Shown: in pieces, positions 46,460-57,679 of the stretch | Layout of the letters: each line of letters begins with the position of its first letter | Position numbering within the stretch: the first letter of the stretch is position 1 | Assembly (NCBI GenBank): GCA_030407085.1 | Contig: CM059582.1 | Coordinates: 17,465,501 to 17,529,500 of the forward strand | DNA: 64,000 bases | Direction of reading: 5' to 3' | Origin: Trichopria drosophilae | Taxonomy: Eukaryota > Arthropoda > Insecta > Hymenoptera > Diapriidae | Made by a program: the position numbers and the translations under genes | The notes under the pieces: generated by a model | What the model saw: only the letters and a program-made list of their open reading frames with translations | Told to the model about the DNA's origin: nothing | Database searches by the model: none

Positions 46460-46961
46460 GGATTATAACGATTAGGAATAAATTGAACTAAATTTATGTA
46501 TCAATATAATCAATAAAAAATAAATTCATATAAAGATTGTAACCTACATTTTTAACACGAATTTTATATTGGGTTAAAATGTTTCCCTGCTGAATTTTTA
46601 TCTGACAGATTATTCTGGTAATCCTATTTTAGAGTTAATAATTAAATGATTATTAAATATAATTAACAATTGCAAGTCTACCTTATACGAGAGAATTCGC
46701 CGTACAGCTAGGACATCTGAAACAAATAAATTATATCATTAATCGTTGAGCAAATTAAACAATTTCTTAATTAAAAAGAACATGTCTAACACTGACCGAG
46801 TGTTACTACTTGTAGTCATTTCATCTTCGAGTAGGAACAGACATTCAGTATTTATCCTAGAGTAAAAACATACAGTATTACATTCATTTCGTCTATTCTT
46901 AATCTACACTTTTAAATTGTAGATTACGGTATATCAGGTCAAAAAGACTAACAGCGTTTAA
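46460..46961. other. AT-rich spacer
   Basis: Nothing recognised. Confidence 0.5.
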
Positions 46962-47551
46962 AAAATAGATTTCACAGTACCACAAAAGAAATTTGTTTCG
47001 AGATCACTTGAATCAGAAATAGTGGATCTTATAGATTTTTGGTCGCAGAAACCGAATCCATTATTCGATTTGGTCACCACGTCAGGATTTTAAGATATCT
47101 CATCCGAAAAATATTCAAAAATATACTTTTTTGCAATTTAAGGTTAAGATATGTGAAAAATCGGAAACGATGAGTTAACGTGGACAAAGAATTCGTTTTC
47201 AGCTATCAAAAATCTGTAAGATCCTCCACTGCTGATTCAAATTGTATCAAAAAAATAATTTTTGCGGTCTTGTGTTATTTTTTTCGAGAAGTACCTTCAG
47301 TGATTAATTATACAGGGCCGCAAAGCAAATTTTTAGGTGAGACAACTTGAATCAGAGGTAGTGGATCTTATGGATTTTTAGTCGATGAAAATAAATTAGT
47401 TGTCCAATTTGACATCCGACAACAGATATTTCATATAATATTTTTCGGATCAGATATATTAAAATCCTGACGTGATGGGTCAAATCGAATAACTATTTAT
47501 GATCCTCGTGATATCGAAACAAATTTTTTTTGTGGTCCTGTGTTATTTCTA
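46962..47551. mobile_element. Double foldback element (two inverted pairs in tandem), ACCACAAAA end
   Basis: The end TTCACAGTACCACAAAAGAA, then ATTTGTTTCGAGATCAC (46970-47007), is mirrored at 47508-47545. A third copy (minus) lies at about 47255-47290 and a fourth (plus) at about 47318-47350, so arm order is forward, reverse, forward, reverse. Each arm continues ACTTGAATCAG, AGTGGATCTTATAGATTTTT, (G)GTCGCAGAAACCGAATCC, CACGTCAGGATTTTA. The last blocks are shared with the 150-bp unit of 31709-33396. No coding capacity. Confidence 0.75.
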
Positions 47552-47969
47552 TAAAAATGTTTTTATTTGCAGGGATAGATCCGAAATTTCTTACAAAAAA
47601 AATATCTTGGCGTTTCACATGTTTGTTTTTTAAGTCTGAAGGTATAAAAACCTTCTTTTGTGTTTTTTGAGGTTTTGTGTAAACTCCACTTTTTATCGCA
47701 TTGAATATACTATTGTCTTGTGGAAACAAAGTATCCAGCCACTAAAGGAAGTGAGCTCCATGACGGGAGAGTGAAGCTAAAAAGGTAGTCGACTGTCTTC
47801 AAATGAAAAATTCAATTAGAAGGAAGCCTTGAAATACTTGCGAACGGCAAGTGGAAACAAAACTATAGTATGCACCGCTTGATGTAGCAATAGGATGTAC
47901 GATGGTATATTTTTTAATCGAATTATGAACATGTTTATTGTTAAACTCACTAGTCAAATTAATGTAATT

Positions 47970-48203
47970 ACACCTTCAATACAGTATAAGATCAGAATTT
48001 TTGAAAAAAATTAAATTGTAAAGTTCTTCTTTATCCGTCTATATTTGAAATAGGTGTGTTAAAAATAACTTCTTGGTGTAGTGGACAAGTGGATAAAAAA
48101 TACGAATTTGAATTTACGTTTCGGTCACGAGTTTGTGACCCTCTTCAGAAAAATATAATTCTGTAATTCAATATACACCTTCAATACAGTATAAGATCAG
48201 AAT
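47970..48203. repeat. 29-bp perfect direct repeats bracketing a 176-bp insert with a terminal motif
   Basis: ACACCTTCAATACAGTATAA followed by GATCAGAAT is present identically at 47970-47998 and 48175-48203. Between them lies an insert whose far part, on the minus strand, reads CTGAAGAGGGTCACAAACTC, then GTGACCGAAACG (a GGTCAC/GTGACC stem-loop). This could be a long target-site duplication around a short truncated retroelement or SINE, or a terminal-repeat pair of a small element. The insert also contains TTGGTGTAGTGGACAAGTGG, which has a faint A-box look. Confidence 0.65.
48095..48152 (-). repeat. Terminal motif CTGAAGAGGGTCAC ... GTGACCGAAACG
   Basis: Third instance in the window of the layout CTGAAGA, then a short stem with loop, then GAAACG. 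Here the stem is a perfect GGTCAC/GTGACC. It lies inside the 29-bp direct-repeat pair. Confidence 0.55.
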
Positions 48204-48379
48204 GTTTGTTTCCAATCTATTATACGGTAGACATGAAGAATGCAATGTAAAAGTGTGCAATGCAAAAGGAATCCCAATAATTTTCCGACTGTAGATCTAG
48301 ACCCAGGAAAATGAATTTCCTTATAATTTCTTTAATAACTAATTATTTATTGCACCTCATATATTCAGAGTTGCAATAA

Positions 48380-48790
48380 CAGAGATGTCGTGGATATTGC
48401 GGACATAAATGTGAGCACTTTTTCCACCACGTTTGACCATATACGTCTGAAGTTTTCAATAACCGTATACAGCTTGTTGGTCATATCGCCGTTCTTTCAT
48501 TTACAACACGTGCGACAGTCCAACTCCAACGATCCCTCATTTCCTGTCTCTCTCACTCTTTCCTTTACTGTCTGTATCTATCTTTTTCTAACTCTATTTC
48601 TCGCGATACCGGGTATACTCGCTTTTGGAAAATTAAATTCATCTACACCGTTTACACCGTGTTGCCTGCGGGCCGTATATCGCTTTGACGAAACTCTATC
48701 AACTTTTTCGGGCAAAGTTACACCATGTAACGAAAAAAATTTTGTTGCTAAAAAAGTACTAACAAACGATTAAATCACTTGGTAAGTATA
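48380..48790 (+). other. Pyrimidine-rich, G+C-richer island with the longest open frame (127 codons)
   Basis: The frame 48390-48773 (plus) translates to 127 residues with a hydrophobic middle (SFTVCIYLFLTLFLAIPGIL) preceded and followed by Ser/Thr/Pro-rich segments. The hydrophobic stretch coincides with a CT-rich tract (TGTCTCTCTCACTCTTTCC), so the membrane-like look may be a composition artefact. CpG-rich patches (GCCTGCGGGCCGTATATCGC) suggest a different origin from the flanks. No family recognised. A genuine small membrane protein or exon cannot be excluded, but I would not call a gene. Confidence 0.3.
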
Positions 48791-49079
48791 TGTGAACATT
48801 ACCGCTCGATATGTGAATAAAAATTTAGGAGCGCATTACAAGTCCGTAAAGATTTACGAGAAAATCTGTTTCATAGTGTTGTAAAAAACGTTCTACATAA
48901 ACCAAAGAATGTAGTACTCGTATGTTGTAAATATCGACGTTACTGTTCTCCAATGCACTGACCGATATTAAGTATAGACAAGAAAATAATTAACTATCAT
49001 ATCTAAACTATTAAAAAGTATTGTTTAAGACATAAAAAATGTTTTTTTTTAACGATTTATAATTTTAACCACAATTGAA

Positions 49080-49121
49080 TTGTCCTATATTTTGTCCTAT
49101 AATTGTCCTATAATTGTCCTC
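49080..49121 (+). repeat. Short tandem repeat of (AT)AATTGTCCT, about four units
   Basis: TTGTCCTATA-type units recur four times at spacings of 11-16 bp (TTGTCCTATATTTTGTCCTA, then TAATTGTCCTATAATTGTCC). It is a minisatellite-scale slippage array. Confidence 0.7.
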
Positions 49122-50191
49122 TATTTTATGGTTTACTGTACTTGACTATACTCAAATAAAATATAGTCAAAATATAAGATGATAAAACTGGTGTTCAAAT
49201 TAGAAATCGTTATAAAAAAACATTTTTATAAACAAGAATAATTTTGGAAAGTCTTATAAAATATTTTTAATAGTTTAAACATGATTTAGTTATTTATATA
49301 CGCGACCATGCTTAGTCAAGTTTGCAATTATAACCATATATCTCTAAAGTTTTTAGTAACTAAAATTTGTTCTGGAGGATGAGGCAGTGAAATAATAGTT
49401 TCAAAACAGGAGTATAAAATTTTAATGGCACTCGAAAATTTACAAACTAATTATAAACATATCATCGCGAAACGCAATATACTACAAATGAAATAAACAA
49501 TTAATATCTTTTACTAAAAAAACAGTAATAAATACTTGACATTTTATTTTTGAATTGTGCATTCATTTAAATTACAAATATCAAATTTCAGAATATAATT
49601 GAATGTTTTTCATTGCACTTCGATAGGTAGCTGCGAAATTTTAATATCAATAGACCATGTAGAAATATAAATTGTTAGCAGTATTATTTTAATTGAGTTA
49701 TGAAGGTTTCAACAGCGATCGAAATTATGAACAATACAGTCTTTTCCAGCGATATATTGTTCGTGTAACTGGGCCAAAGAGATATCTCACAATTCTATTG
49801 CATTACATATTGAAATTTCAGTTCTACAAGATATAATGAGAAGTTCGCAATGATTTCAATAAATGTTGATACATAACTGGTAAAACATATAAACTGTTGT
49901 TTATGGACAAATCCACAGACGTTTTCAATTTGATAAAAAAATGTTCGTCGTTCAAATCACACGGTTTTCTTATGATAAATATGCTTAAGCGGTCAACTAG
50001 AAATGCCAATCCATTCCTGTAACTTATGTTTCAAGGACGGTGTTCTAAACAGAGGTTTAAGAAAGAAAAAGTGCATTTTTATATGATTGTACATACAAAT
50101 TTTAATGCATGTTGTAAACGATATAATAACAATAATTATATATAATTCTTAAGAATAATAATATCAAAAACATTAAATTTGAATGTATTTT
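49122..50191. other. AT-rich stretch, nothing recognised
   Basis: A weak inverted pair TTGACTATA / TATAGTCAA lies at 49142-49176. Otherwise nothing. Confidence 0.5.
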
Positions 50192-50450
50192 TTGGGTGCG
50201 GATCGAAAAACCGATAAATCAAAAAGCCGACAGCCAAAAAACCGCCAGTAGAAAAACCGAATTGTCATAATACCGACAGTCAAAATGCCGACAGTAGCAA
50301 AACCGAATTGTCATAATACCGAAAGTCAAAAAGGCGACACTTCAATAAATAGACACATTGACAAGCGGGCAGTCATTTGTTGAAGATCCGGTTTTTTTAC
50401 TGTCGGTATTATGACAATTTGGTTTTTTTACTATTGGCTTTTTAACGTTT
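50192..50450. mobile_element. Foldback element with iterated GCCGACAGTCAAAA arms, copy 2
   Basis: The left end TTTGGGTGCGGATCGAAAAA corresponds to TATGGGTGTGGGTCAAAAAA of copy 1. The left arm has about eight units such as AAAAAGCCGACAGCC, AAACCGAATTGTCATAATAC and CCGACAGTCAAAATGCCGAC. The right arm, GGTTTTTTTACTGTCGGTAT, then TATGACAATTTGGTTTTTTT, is the inverse. The right end is shorter than in copy 1 and is cut near 50450 where another small inverted pair begins (GTTTACCTACAGTGTGC at 50447 against GCACACTGTAAAC at 50553). Confidence 0.8.
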
Positions 50451-50553
50451 ACCTACAGTGTGCGTGTAAGATCACATTTTGAGTGGATTTTTTACGAATA
50501 TGACAAACTTATTAATATAATGCTTTTTTAGTAATATTAACCCTTAAAATCAG

Positions 50554-50772
50554 CACACTGTAAACAAAGTTTCTGTTAAAAATGTATCGCTATTTTCCGA
50601 ATTACCCCACAGAATTAACAATTACGTTACTGTTATATGAAATTTAAGAAACTAAACCTTAAATTTACCAAAGATAACTGCAATTTCCGAACGGTAACCA
50701 AAGCCTCCAAAACAAAGTTAGTTTATGTCACTTAAAATTCCGAAACTGTAACTTAAATTTCTGTGAGTATAG
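50554..50772. mobile_element. ~200-bp MITE of iterated TTTCCGAA..GTTAC units, copy 2
   Basis: Ends CACACTGTAAACAAAGTTTC and, mirrored, CTATACTCACAGAAATTTAA are loosely complementary. Interior units TATTTTCCGAATTACC, CAATTTCCGAACGGTAACC and AAAATTCCGAAACTGTAAC repeat at 60-70-bp intervals, alternating with TTAAATTTACC-type words. The right end (AAATTTCTGTGAGTATAG) matches that of 45852-46050 (AAATTTCTAACAGTATAG), so I place them in one family. Confidence 0.6.
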
Positions 50773-51962
50773 AGAAACCAAACGTTGAACATAAACTATG
50801 AGGTCTTGGTTTTATTTCTTCTCCTGAATACGAAAACCGATTGTACAAGTGACTTTTCCAAATGCCTTTGAGAGATGATACACTCGACTTTTTGGAATAC
50901 AGCAGTGGATGAATTGATAAGTAAAAAATTTCGGTATCTTACATCATAACCTCACTTTTCAGATCCCACCATGTTATAAATCCTGTGTATATAGGTACTT
51001 TGAATGTAGAATAATTGTAGAAACGAAACTTATGAAAAATATGTTCCAATAGATTTAAAATAAATTAGAATGGCTTCTAAATTATTAGTTTTTTACAATA
51101 CATGTATTTTTGCTGCTCTATAGTTATTCAATAAAAAGCATGGTTACCTTTAATAAATTATTAAAGATCATTGAAAATGTTTTTTTTTTTGCTTTTGTGA
51201 TTTCAAAACGCCAGAAATAAAAATCCACTTACAATTCCGACATTTTCATAGCAATGAGATTTGAAAAATGCTCAAGATCCTTTGATGTAGAAGTTTTTTT
51301 TCGTAATCAGTTAACGCGAAATGACAATTTCAAAAGTAAAGATGAAAATGAGAGTAATCAAATTGAATTGATTTTTAATTGGTTAAACTGATGCCAAGCC
51401 AGAATCACTCAGCACACATTTTAATACATGTTCTTTTTATTTTTCAAAATGTTATGTATTTCCCAGTTCTATACAAAACATTATGAATCCGTTTCAGAAA
51501 ACTACCGAAAGTTTATGAATCGTATCAGAATTTTCAGCAACAGAAACTGCATTAAGCTTCCGTTAATGCACATAGGCCGGTGCATTAATTTCGGTTTTTT
51601 TGGAAAATACGCCCATGTAGCGGATTCTGAATTTAAATGTATATATTGACCTCGTGACCTCATTTTTTTGTCTGATGCATTATTCTCAAACAGATCAATT
51701 AAAACGCAAGTAGTAATGGTAGGTACTGATCAGACTATATATTTCAACAGCGATTTTCTCGTTGTGATTGGACCATCGAATTTGGTCGATCATACCCTAA
51801 ACGAATATGCCGTTTGGGGAGGTTCCATCCCCAGGGCACAAACCTCCTACACCCGTGGGTATCCTCCTTTACGCAGATATTTTTTACAGTCCAATCTGTA
51901 AAATCTCACGGAGTTTTCGAGACACCATCATTAAAAAAGTCTCTAACTTTTTTATATTTTTA
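50773..51962. other. AT-rich stretch with one richer patch
   Basis: No gene seen. 51760-51895 is GC-richer (GGGGAGGTTCCATCCCCAGG; ACCCGTGGGTATCCTCC) without a partner repeat or recognised protein, though two overlapping frames of 60-77 codons cross it. Confidence 0.4.
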
Positions 51963-52015
51963 TATTTATGATATAAAATATGATATGCGGTATTTATGAT
52001 ATAAAGTATGATATG
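51963..52015 (+). repeat. Tandem duplication of a 25-bp unit, period 28
   Basis: TATTTATGATATAAAATATG+ATATG at 51963-51987 and TATTTATGATATAAAGTATG+ATATG at 51991-52015, one mismatch, separated by CGG. Confidence 0.85.
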
Positions 52016-52675
52016 AAAAACATTTTTATGTTTTTTAATATTGCTTAAAGCTTTAGAAACTGTGTAAAATACTTGTATGGATTTAATTTCAATTTAATTA
52101 TTGTATAGAAAAGTTTAAGGAAAAAATAAAAATAAATTAGTTTGCAAATTTTTATTTTTTAATATTTTTATATAACAATTCAGTAGAGTACTCTTGAGAT
52201 ACAGGGTTTTCAGGAAAATATAAAATTATATTGAATTGTTTTAAGAAAAAGTAATTATTTTGAAACGTAAATCGTACCTTTTTTAGGAAAAAATATATCA
52301 TAAATAATGATGCAAGCATATGATTTAAAACTCGTTTTAACATTTGAAAGTGTATGTAGTTAAATATAAATTATAACGTAATGAGCCAGAAAAGTGCTGG
52401 AAACAACTGATTTCACACTGAACCTGTATCATAAATGTAAGGTATAAAAGTATGAACATTTTTATTTTGTCTACCTTTGATCATTTAAATAATAAACACC
52501 TTATTTTTTATTACAGCTGTGGTTGTTAATTATTCCAGATCTACACGGAAAAGTCGACCTATAGCCTTTTTTATATCCCGACGTAAGGAAGGTGTCGAAG
52601 CGAATTTGAAAAAATAACATGAAAATGTCATCTTCAAAACTTGCAAATAAAGCAGGATGCATAGGTGATTTCCTC
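52016..52675. other. AT-rich spacer
   Basis: Nothing recognised. Confidence 0.5.
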
Positions 52676-53035
52676 CCTCGAGATGGAACCTCCGATATTG
52701 ACAAACTCGGGTTATGATGAGAACTTGCACATTATGAAAATTCGTTTATTTTATCCGCTCGGAAAGTTTAAAAAAATTCAAAGTCGCTGTTTATACATAG
52801 TAAAAAGCTGGAAATCTAAGTAGTAACAGTCCGCACCTACTGCAAACACAAAGTGCGGCCCAATACTACTGAAATTACTGCATTTTCCTATGTACAATCC
52901 GCGGCTTTGAAGGCGTTTTATAACACTTTCTCATATCATAAAACAATCAAATTTGCCATTAGATGTTAGTTCTCATCATACTCTAACCAAATTTGTTAAT
53001 TTCGGAGGTTCCATACAGGTCGAAAAAACGACTTT
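52676..53035. mobile_element. 360-bp palindromic element (arms ~170 bp)
   Basis: ATGGAACCTCCGATATTGAC ... GGTTATGATGAGAACT (52684-52728) is mirrored by AGTTCTCATCATACTCTAAC ... AATTTCGGAGGTTCCAT (52971-53014). The inner arms ATTCAAAGTCGCTGTTTATA, CATAGTAAAAAGCTG, GTAGTAACAGTCCGCAC are mirrored by TGCGGCCCAATACTACTG, CATTTTCCTATGTACAATCC, GCGGCTTTGAAGG. The loop is about 17 bp at 52840-52857. Short frames in it are not coding. Confidence 0.85.
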
Positions 53036-53929
53036 AAAAAAATTGACTATTCGCTTGTCGATAATATATAATTTTTATATAATATAATTTTTTTAAATAA
53101 GATACTTCCGGAAATCAAAAGAGACTAGCTAAGAGGTTTAATTTGATTTAAATTAATGTTATCACTCGCAGTTATAAGCAGTTATAATTCAGATCAATTA
53201 AAATAAAAAACATGATCTTCAACAACTGAGAAAAATTTGGATCTTTAAATTCATTTTTTAGCAATCTATTTTTCGCCTTATACTTTTCCTTAATAAAATA
53301 CCTAAAAATATTTTAATAATTATAATAATCGTGAAAATTAGTTCTTAAAACCTTCGTGTAGAAATTCTTTCGTATTTTAGAAGTATAAAGTATATTTGTA
53401 TAAGAGAGAATAAAAGGATCGCTATTTTAATTAAGTAAATCTTGTTTATAATAATCTTACTAATTTAATGTAGTTAAGTTAACTATACTTTTAGTTTATT
53501 TAAGTACTTTAGGATAGTACTTTGAGGATATCCAAAATGTATTTGTAGGCCTTCTAATTAAGCAGATTTGATGAAAAGATATAAAATTTGTAGTTTTTCA
53601 CATTGCATTAATTAATTTGTAAACTAAATCGACCAATAAGCAAGTAAATATATTCGACACGCAAAAGGAATTAGTGGATGCTAAAAATTTAAAACTCAAC
53701 ACTGCAGTATCCTGCAAAATCGAAAACGCTAAAATCTTTTGAAAAAAAAGTTCCACATACAAAATTTACGAGAAACACATGTAGAAGCTTTTACGACGTG
53801 CAAGCTGGTGCTCACGAGAAAATATACGTTTTCCACAAACCTCACGTGTGTTCTTCTGAGCTGTGTAAACAAGCTCTAATACGAGTCTACAATTCATTAA
53901 TTACTTTGGATTGCGTCACATTAATGAAT
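53036..53929. other. AT-rich spacer
   Basis: Nothing recognised. Confidence 0.5.
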
Positions 53930-54260
53930 TAAATTTAACAACCTTTGTGTCCCTGTTTGTACATTTCAAAAAATTGAGAAAAATATGTAAAGAATATGAC
54001 TACTGGAAATTAATTCATCAGAGTGCCACGTTGTGCAATTATGCGGAAATTCGCTTTGTTCGCGAGGCAGCACGTATTTCGGTCTCTTTCTTTTTGAGCT
54101 TCCTAAAGCACGCAAAATGCATCAAGCTTGAAAGCCCCAACTGACTCTTTCACCTTCTCATCTGTCTTTTCTATTTTGTTTCAACGAACGGGACAGACGA
54201 GCTTGACGTGCGAAATTGAATCGCAAGCTTGCTGATCCCGAACCGAACGTGTTAAAGGGC
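53930..54260. other. Higher-complexity island
   Basis: About 330 bp are richer in G+C (TTCGCGAGGCAGCACGTATT; GATCCCGAACCGAACGTG), with a CTCATCTGTC / GACAGACGAG inverted pair at about 54157-54202. Frames of 72-82 codons exist on both strands without recognised motifs. Candidate regulatory or exon remnant. Confidence 0.35.
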
Positions 54261-56991
54261 CAAACTATTGAAAATTGCAGAAAAATAGGAGATATAGATA
54301 AATTTATCTTGGATACAATTATACTGGTTTCAATACTGGTCCGTAAAAATTTATATCTAAACTTTTTGACATACAAATATAAAATAAATGTGACTCTTCT
54401 TGCATGGAGATTTTACAGTATCATAATTTTGTTCGCTATTGAAAGTATCATTGAAACGAAGTGAAATTCGTTCCTTATTCATTTGGTAAGTGTCAAAAAA
54501 TTTTTATTTTTGTAGTATAAATAATATAACACTTTAGTTGCGTATTTTAATAAAAAATAAACAAAATTACATATACGCAACATATCTTAATCTGACATTG
54601 TATATAACATACAGTAGAATCGATTTAGAGAAAATTGAATAATGTCGTATCACTTTCGAGAGCGGTTGAGTACGATACTAATGCAAGTGCGCCACCACGC
54701 GGTGGGAATTCAATACACCAGATGTTCAAGACTCTCTTTGTCCGTAATAATGTAACAGTGATATGTAATCAATAATTCAGTTCAATATGGCCTCATGGAA
54801 TATATCATGCAATGAGACCTGAGACTTTTCATAGTCGTGAAAAGGAATTTCCCGTAAACGTAGGTACTATTTAATAGAATTATGCAATCATCTAAAGCTG
54901 CGTTTTTATAGCAGGTGGCTTAAACGGATTCGTTTCAGGAGGATTTAAAAATTATCGTACATTTATCTCTATATTCTTAGGCCGTAAATGTCACTCATCG
55001 TTGCAAGTCATAAGTTGTCCAATTTAATCTACTTTTTATAACGTAATTCCACAAATACTAGTAGCCTCTACAGTGAATGGAAGTAAGTTCATCATGAGAA
55101 ACTTAAATATCTTAAATATTTGCGTATAATACTACAATTCTCCAATAAAAGTTGATCTTAAATACAAATATTTATGCAAATTCTGCAGCAATGTATTATT
55201 CATGAAACGCTTTTTTTTCAAATCGTTAATTCAACTCTAATTAGTCATAAAAATGTCTTTACTTTCTACAGAATGAAATTAAGTGTCTTTATGAAAATGC
55301 GAACTGCTCGTAAACATTCAGAATTTATGGAAATAGTTAAACGCTTTGAGAGAAGTAAATAAGAAACTTTAGTAAACATAAAGTTTATTAGATTATTTTG
55401 AAGGAGACACTCGAGACATACCGTATTATTGCACTTATGTATTCAAATAACATGAAAATACCACAATAAATGGTACTTTATGTTAACTAAGGAGATTAGT
55501 TAGTATTGTTACGTTTGAGCAGTAATTTTATGAATCCATAAGTACCAGACAAACTGCTTCTTTTCACATTCTTTTTATAGTAGTTATTAAAACTACTCGC
55601 AGCAGGTTTAGTTTTCAATTAACGTAGTTAATTATCAAAATACAATCTATAATTCCCAGTACGTCAAATAAAAAATACAGACGTCACTATGCTGAATTAA
55701 CAAGACTTGTCCTGGGTTTCATCATTTTAAAATGATACTGTCATCTGGCATCTCGAATCTATATATTGAATCAACTTGCCCTTTTGTTTATTATGTAGAT
55801 AAGAATATAAATTCAAAGCTTCGAAACGGGAAATTTTTTATATAAGTTTATTAAAAATCCAATTTAGTTTCGAGTAAATATTCTTTGTACCTATCGTCTG
55901 TAACGTTTAAATATAGGAAAGTCAACAGACTTTTCATTTTTAGCACGTAGAGTTTTTTTATAAGCGTACCCCTTATAATGATCGCATTTCTTTATTTACA
56001 TCTAAAATAAAAGAGAAAAAGTATTGTACCCGCATAGGACTGACTGTTCCAATACGTAGCGGGATTAAGTTTAAAAATGTTACTAAAATGTTAATTAGGC
56101 TGCAAATGCAAATTATGCTCATTTTGAATGTACTCGACTCTTAAATTACACGATTTAATTTATTTTATTACATTCTCCATTACATTAATCAAGGTTTACT
56201 ACGAATTCTGCTATTGGCATAGTCACATGTAAATACAGAAATGCTGCGAATAGATTAGTTTGTAATTATCAATTCGGAAGTTACACAATTGATATTTTTG
56301 TAGAACAACTTCAGAATCATTGTATGATATGGATCAATAAAGCACACACATAATTAGAGCAAATCATTATATATTAGTCGTGTGCCTAGCAAAAATGTCA
56401 TATTTTAAAAAAAAGTACGATTGGAATTTCTGATTTCCTTTAATCGTAAGATTCAATGCTTACTAGGCACATCCGTTTTATTTGCTGTATATCACTTATA
56501 ATATATCATCATATTTCTGGTTTGAAAAGTAAAAATATGTAAGGTATCACCTTTTCATAAATTCGTGCCACACGCCTTTAACGCTCAGATTTTATTTCGG
56601 GAGACAAACCTATTCTTCGATACTTTCTACCTTTTTATTTGTTATTTGCTAAAATAGAGTATGAAAAACAACAAAGTTAGTCGCGCAGTAAAAATTTCCT
56701 ACTTTCACAGTTTTGTTATGCTTATTTTCTTTAATCGATACCTGACACCTTGTTATTATAATTTGTTACTCAAAAATGAGGGTTGTAAACGTTAAAAGTT
56801 TTGTGGATTAGCCTATATTTCAATAATAACAAAAATGATAAACGGATTCTAAATTTAAGTGTTAATAATTTTGCTTGATCAACAATAAAGCATAATCATA
56901 AGAATAAAGAATAAACCGTAAATAAATTTGTAGTAGTCTTAGAATGTGACTTATGTATGAAAAAACTGTGTTTCTTAATAAAAGAGAATTG
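54261..56991. other. AT-rich stretch, nothing recognised
   Basis: A short GC-richer patch, CAAGTGCGCCACCACGCGGT (54684-54703), is the only departure. No gene or repeat ends found. Confidence 0.5.
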
Positions 56992-57070
56992 TTCCATCAG
57001 TCCTGAAGAAGACCCTCAAGAGGTCGAAGGGTAGAGAAGTAGAAGATATTTAATAAAAATAGGATTTTTA
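56992..57070 (+). repeat. Terminal motif ATCAGTCCTGAAGAAGACCC ... GGTCGAAGG, copy 2
   Basis: ATCAGTCCTGAAGAAGACCC, then TCAAGAGGTCGAAGGGTAGA, then GAAGTAGAAGATATTTAATA corresponds block by block to the minus strand of 36852-36920. The GACC/GGTC stem is retained. Confidence 0.7.
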
Positions 57071-57619
57071 TTTTAACATCCTTTCGAATTAAATTCGAAA
57101 AAAAGAAAATAGATTTCGTTTTATTAAGATCAGATGTTGTGCCGGTATATGCTTGAAACCTGTCATAAAAACATCAGTTAATATTTGTAGTTCAATTATT
57201 AAAAATTGAAACAAAAAAAAACCAATAAAATAAAAATGCTTACGAAATGTTTAAATTGCATGGCAATGTCAAAAACGTTTTTCCGGATAGCTTGAAATGA
57301 CGAAAATAACATAAGGATGTTACTAATACAAATAGTATTTCCCTTAATTCGAAACACTGAAGCTCACTTTCATGGAGAAAGGAGACACTGTTTCAAAATA
57401 GAGGCTTCATTTTCACTGTTTCGCATTGAGTTTCACTGTATCAAGTTAAGAGAGTAAGAGTGATTAGTAATAAAGCGTGTAAACTAAGTAAGTGTAATAT
57501 TAATAAAATTAAATAAAACTTAAAGATAGTTTAATGGTAGTTTCGTTTACTCAATTAAATGAATTTGATAATTTGCACTAATATAATAATCTGAAAGGAA
57601 AACAAACCATTATATTAGA
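57071..57619. other. AT-rich spacer with a small TTTCACTG-rich patch
   Basis: 57350-57445 holds ACACTG, TTTCACTGTTTCG and TTTCACTGTATC words and a loose GAAACACTGAAGC / GCTTCATTTTCACTGTTTC inverse. That is too weak to call an element. Confidence 0.35.
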
Positions 57620-57679
57620 ATTTTACCCATGATTTGCAAATTTATATTCTTTATGATTATAAAAATCATTGGGTAAAAT
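57620..57679. repeat. 60-bp hairpin, ATTTTACCCATGATTT stem
   Basis: ATTTTACCCATGATTT (57620-57635) against AAATCATTGGGTAAAAT (57663-57679): 16 paired positions with one bulge and a loop of about 28 bases. Confidence 0.6.

Noticed and set aside
48390..48773. 127-codon open frame as a gene
   Set aside because: Length is near the chance maximum for 64 kb, the hydrophobic core follows a CT-rich tract, and no domain is recognisable. Described as an island instead.
57350..57445. Possible small element of TTTCACTG words
   Set aside because: The inverted match is short and gapped; no boundaries could be drawn.
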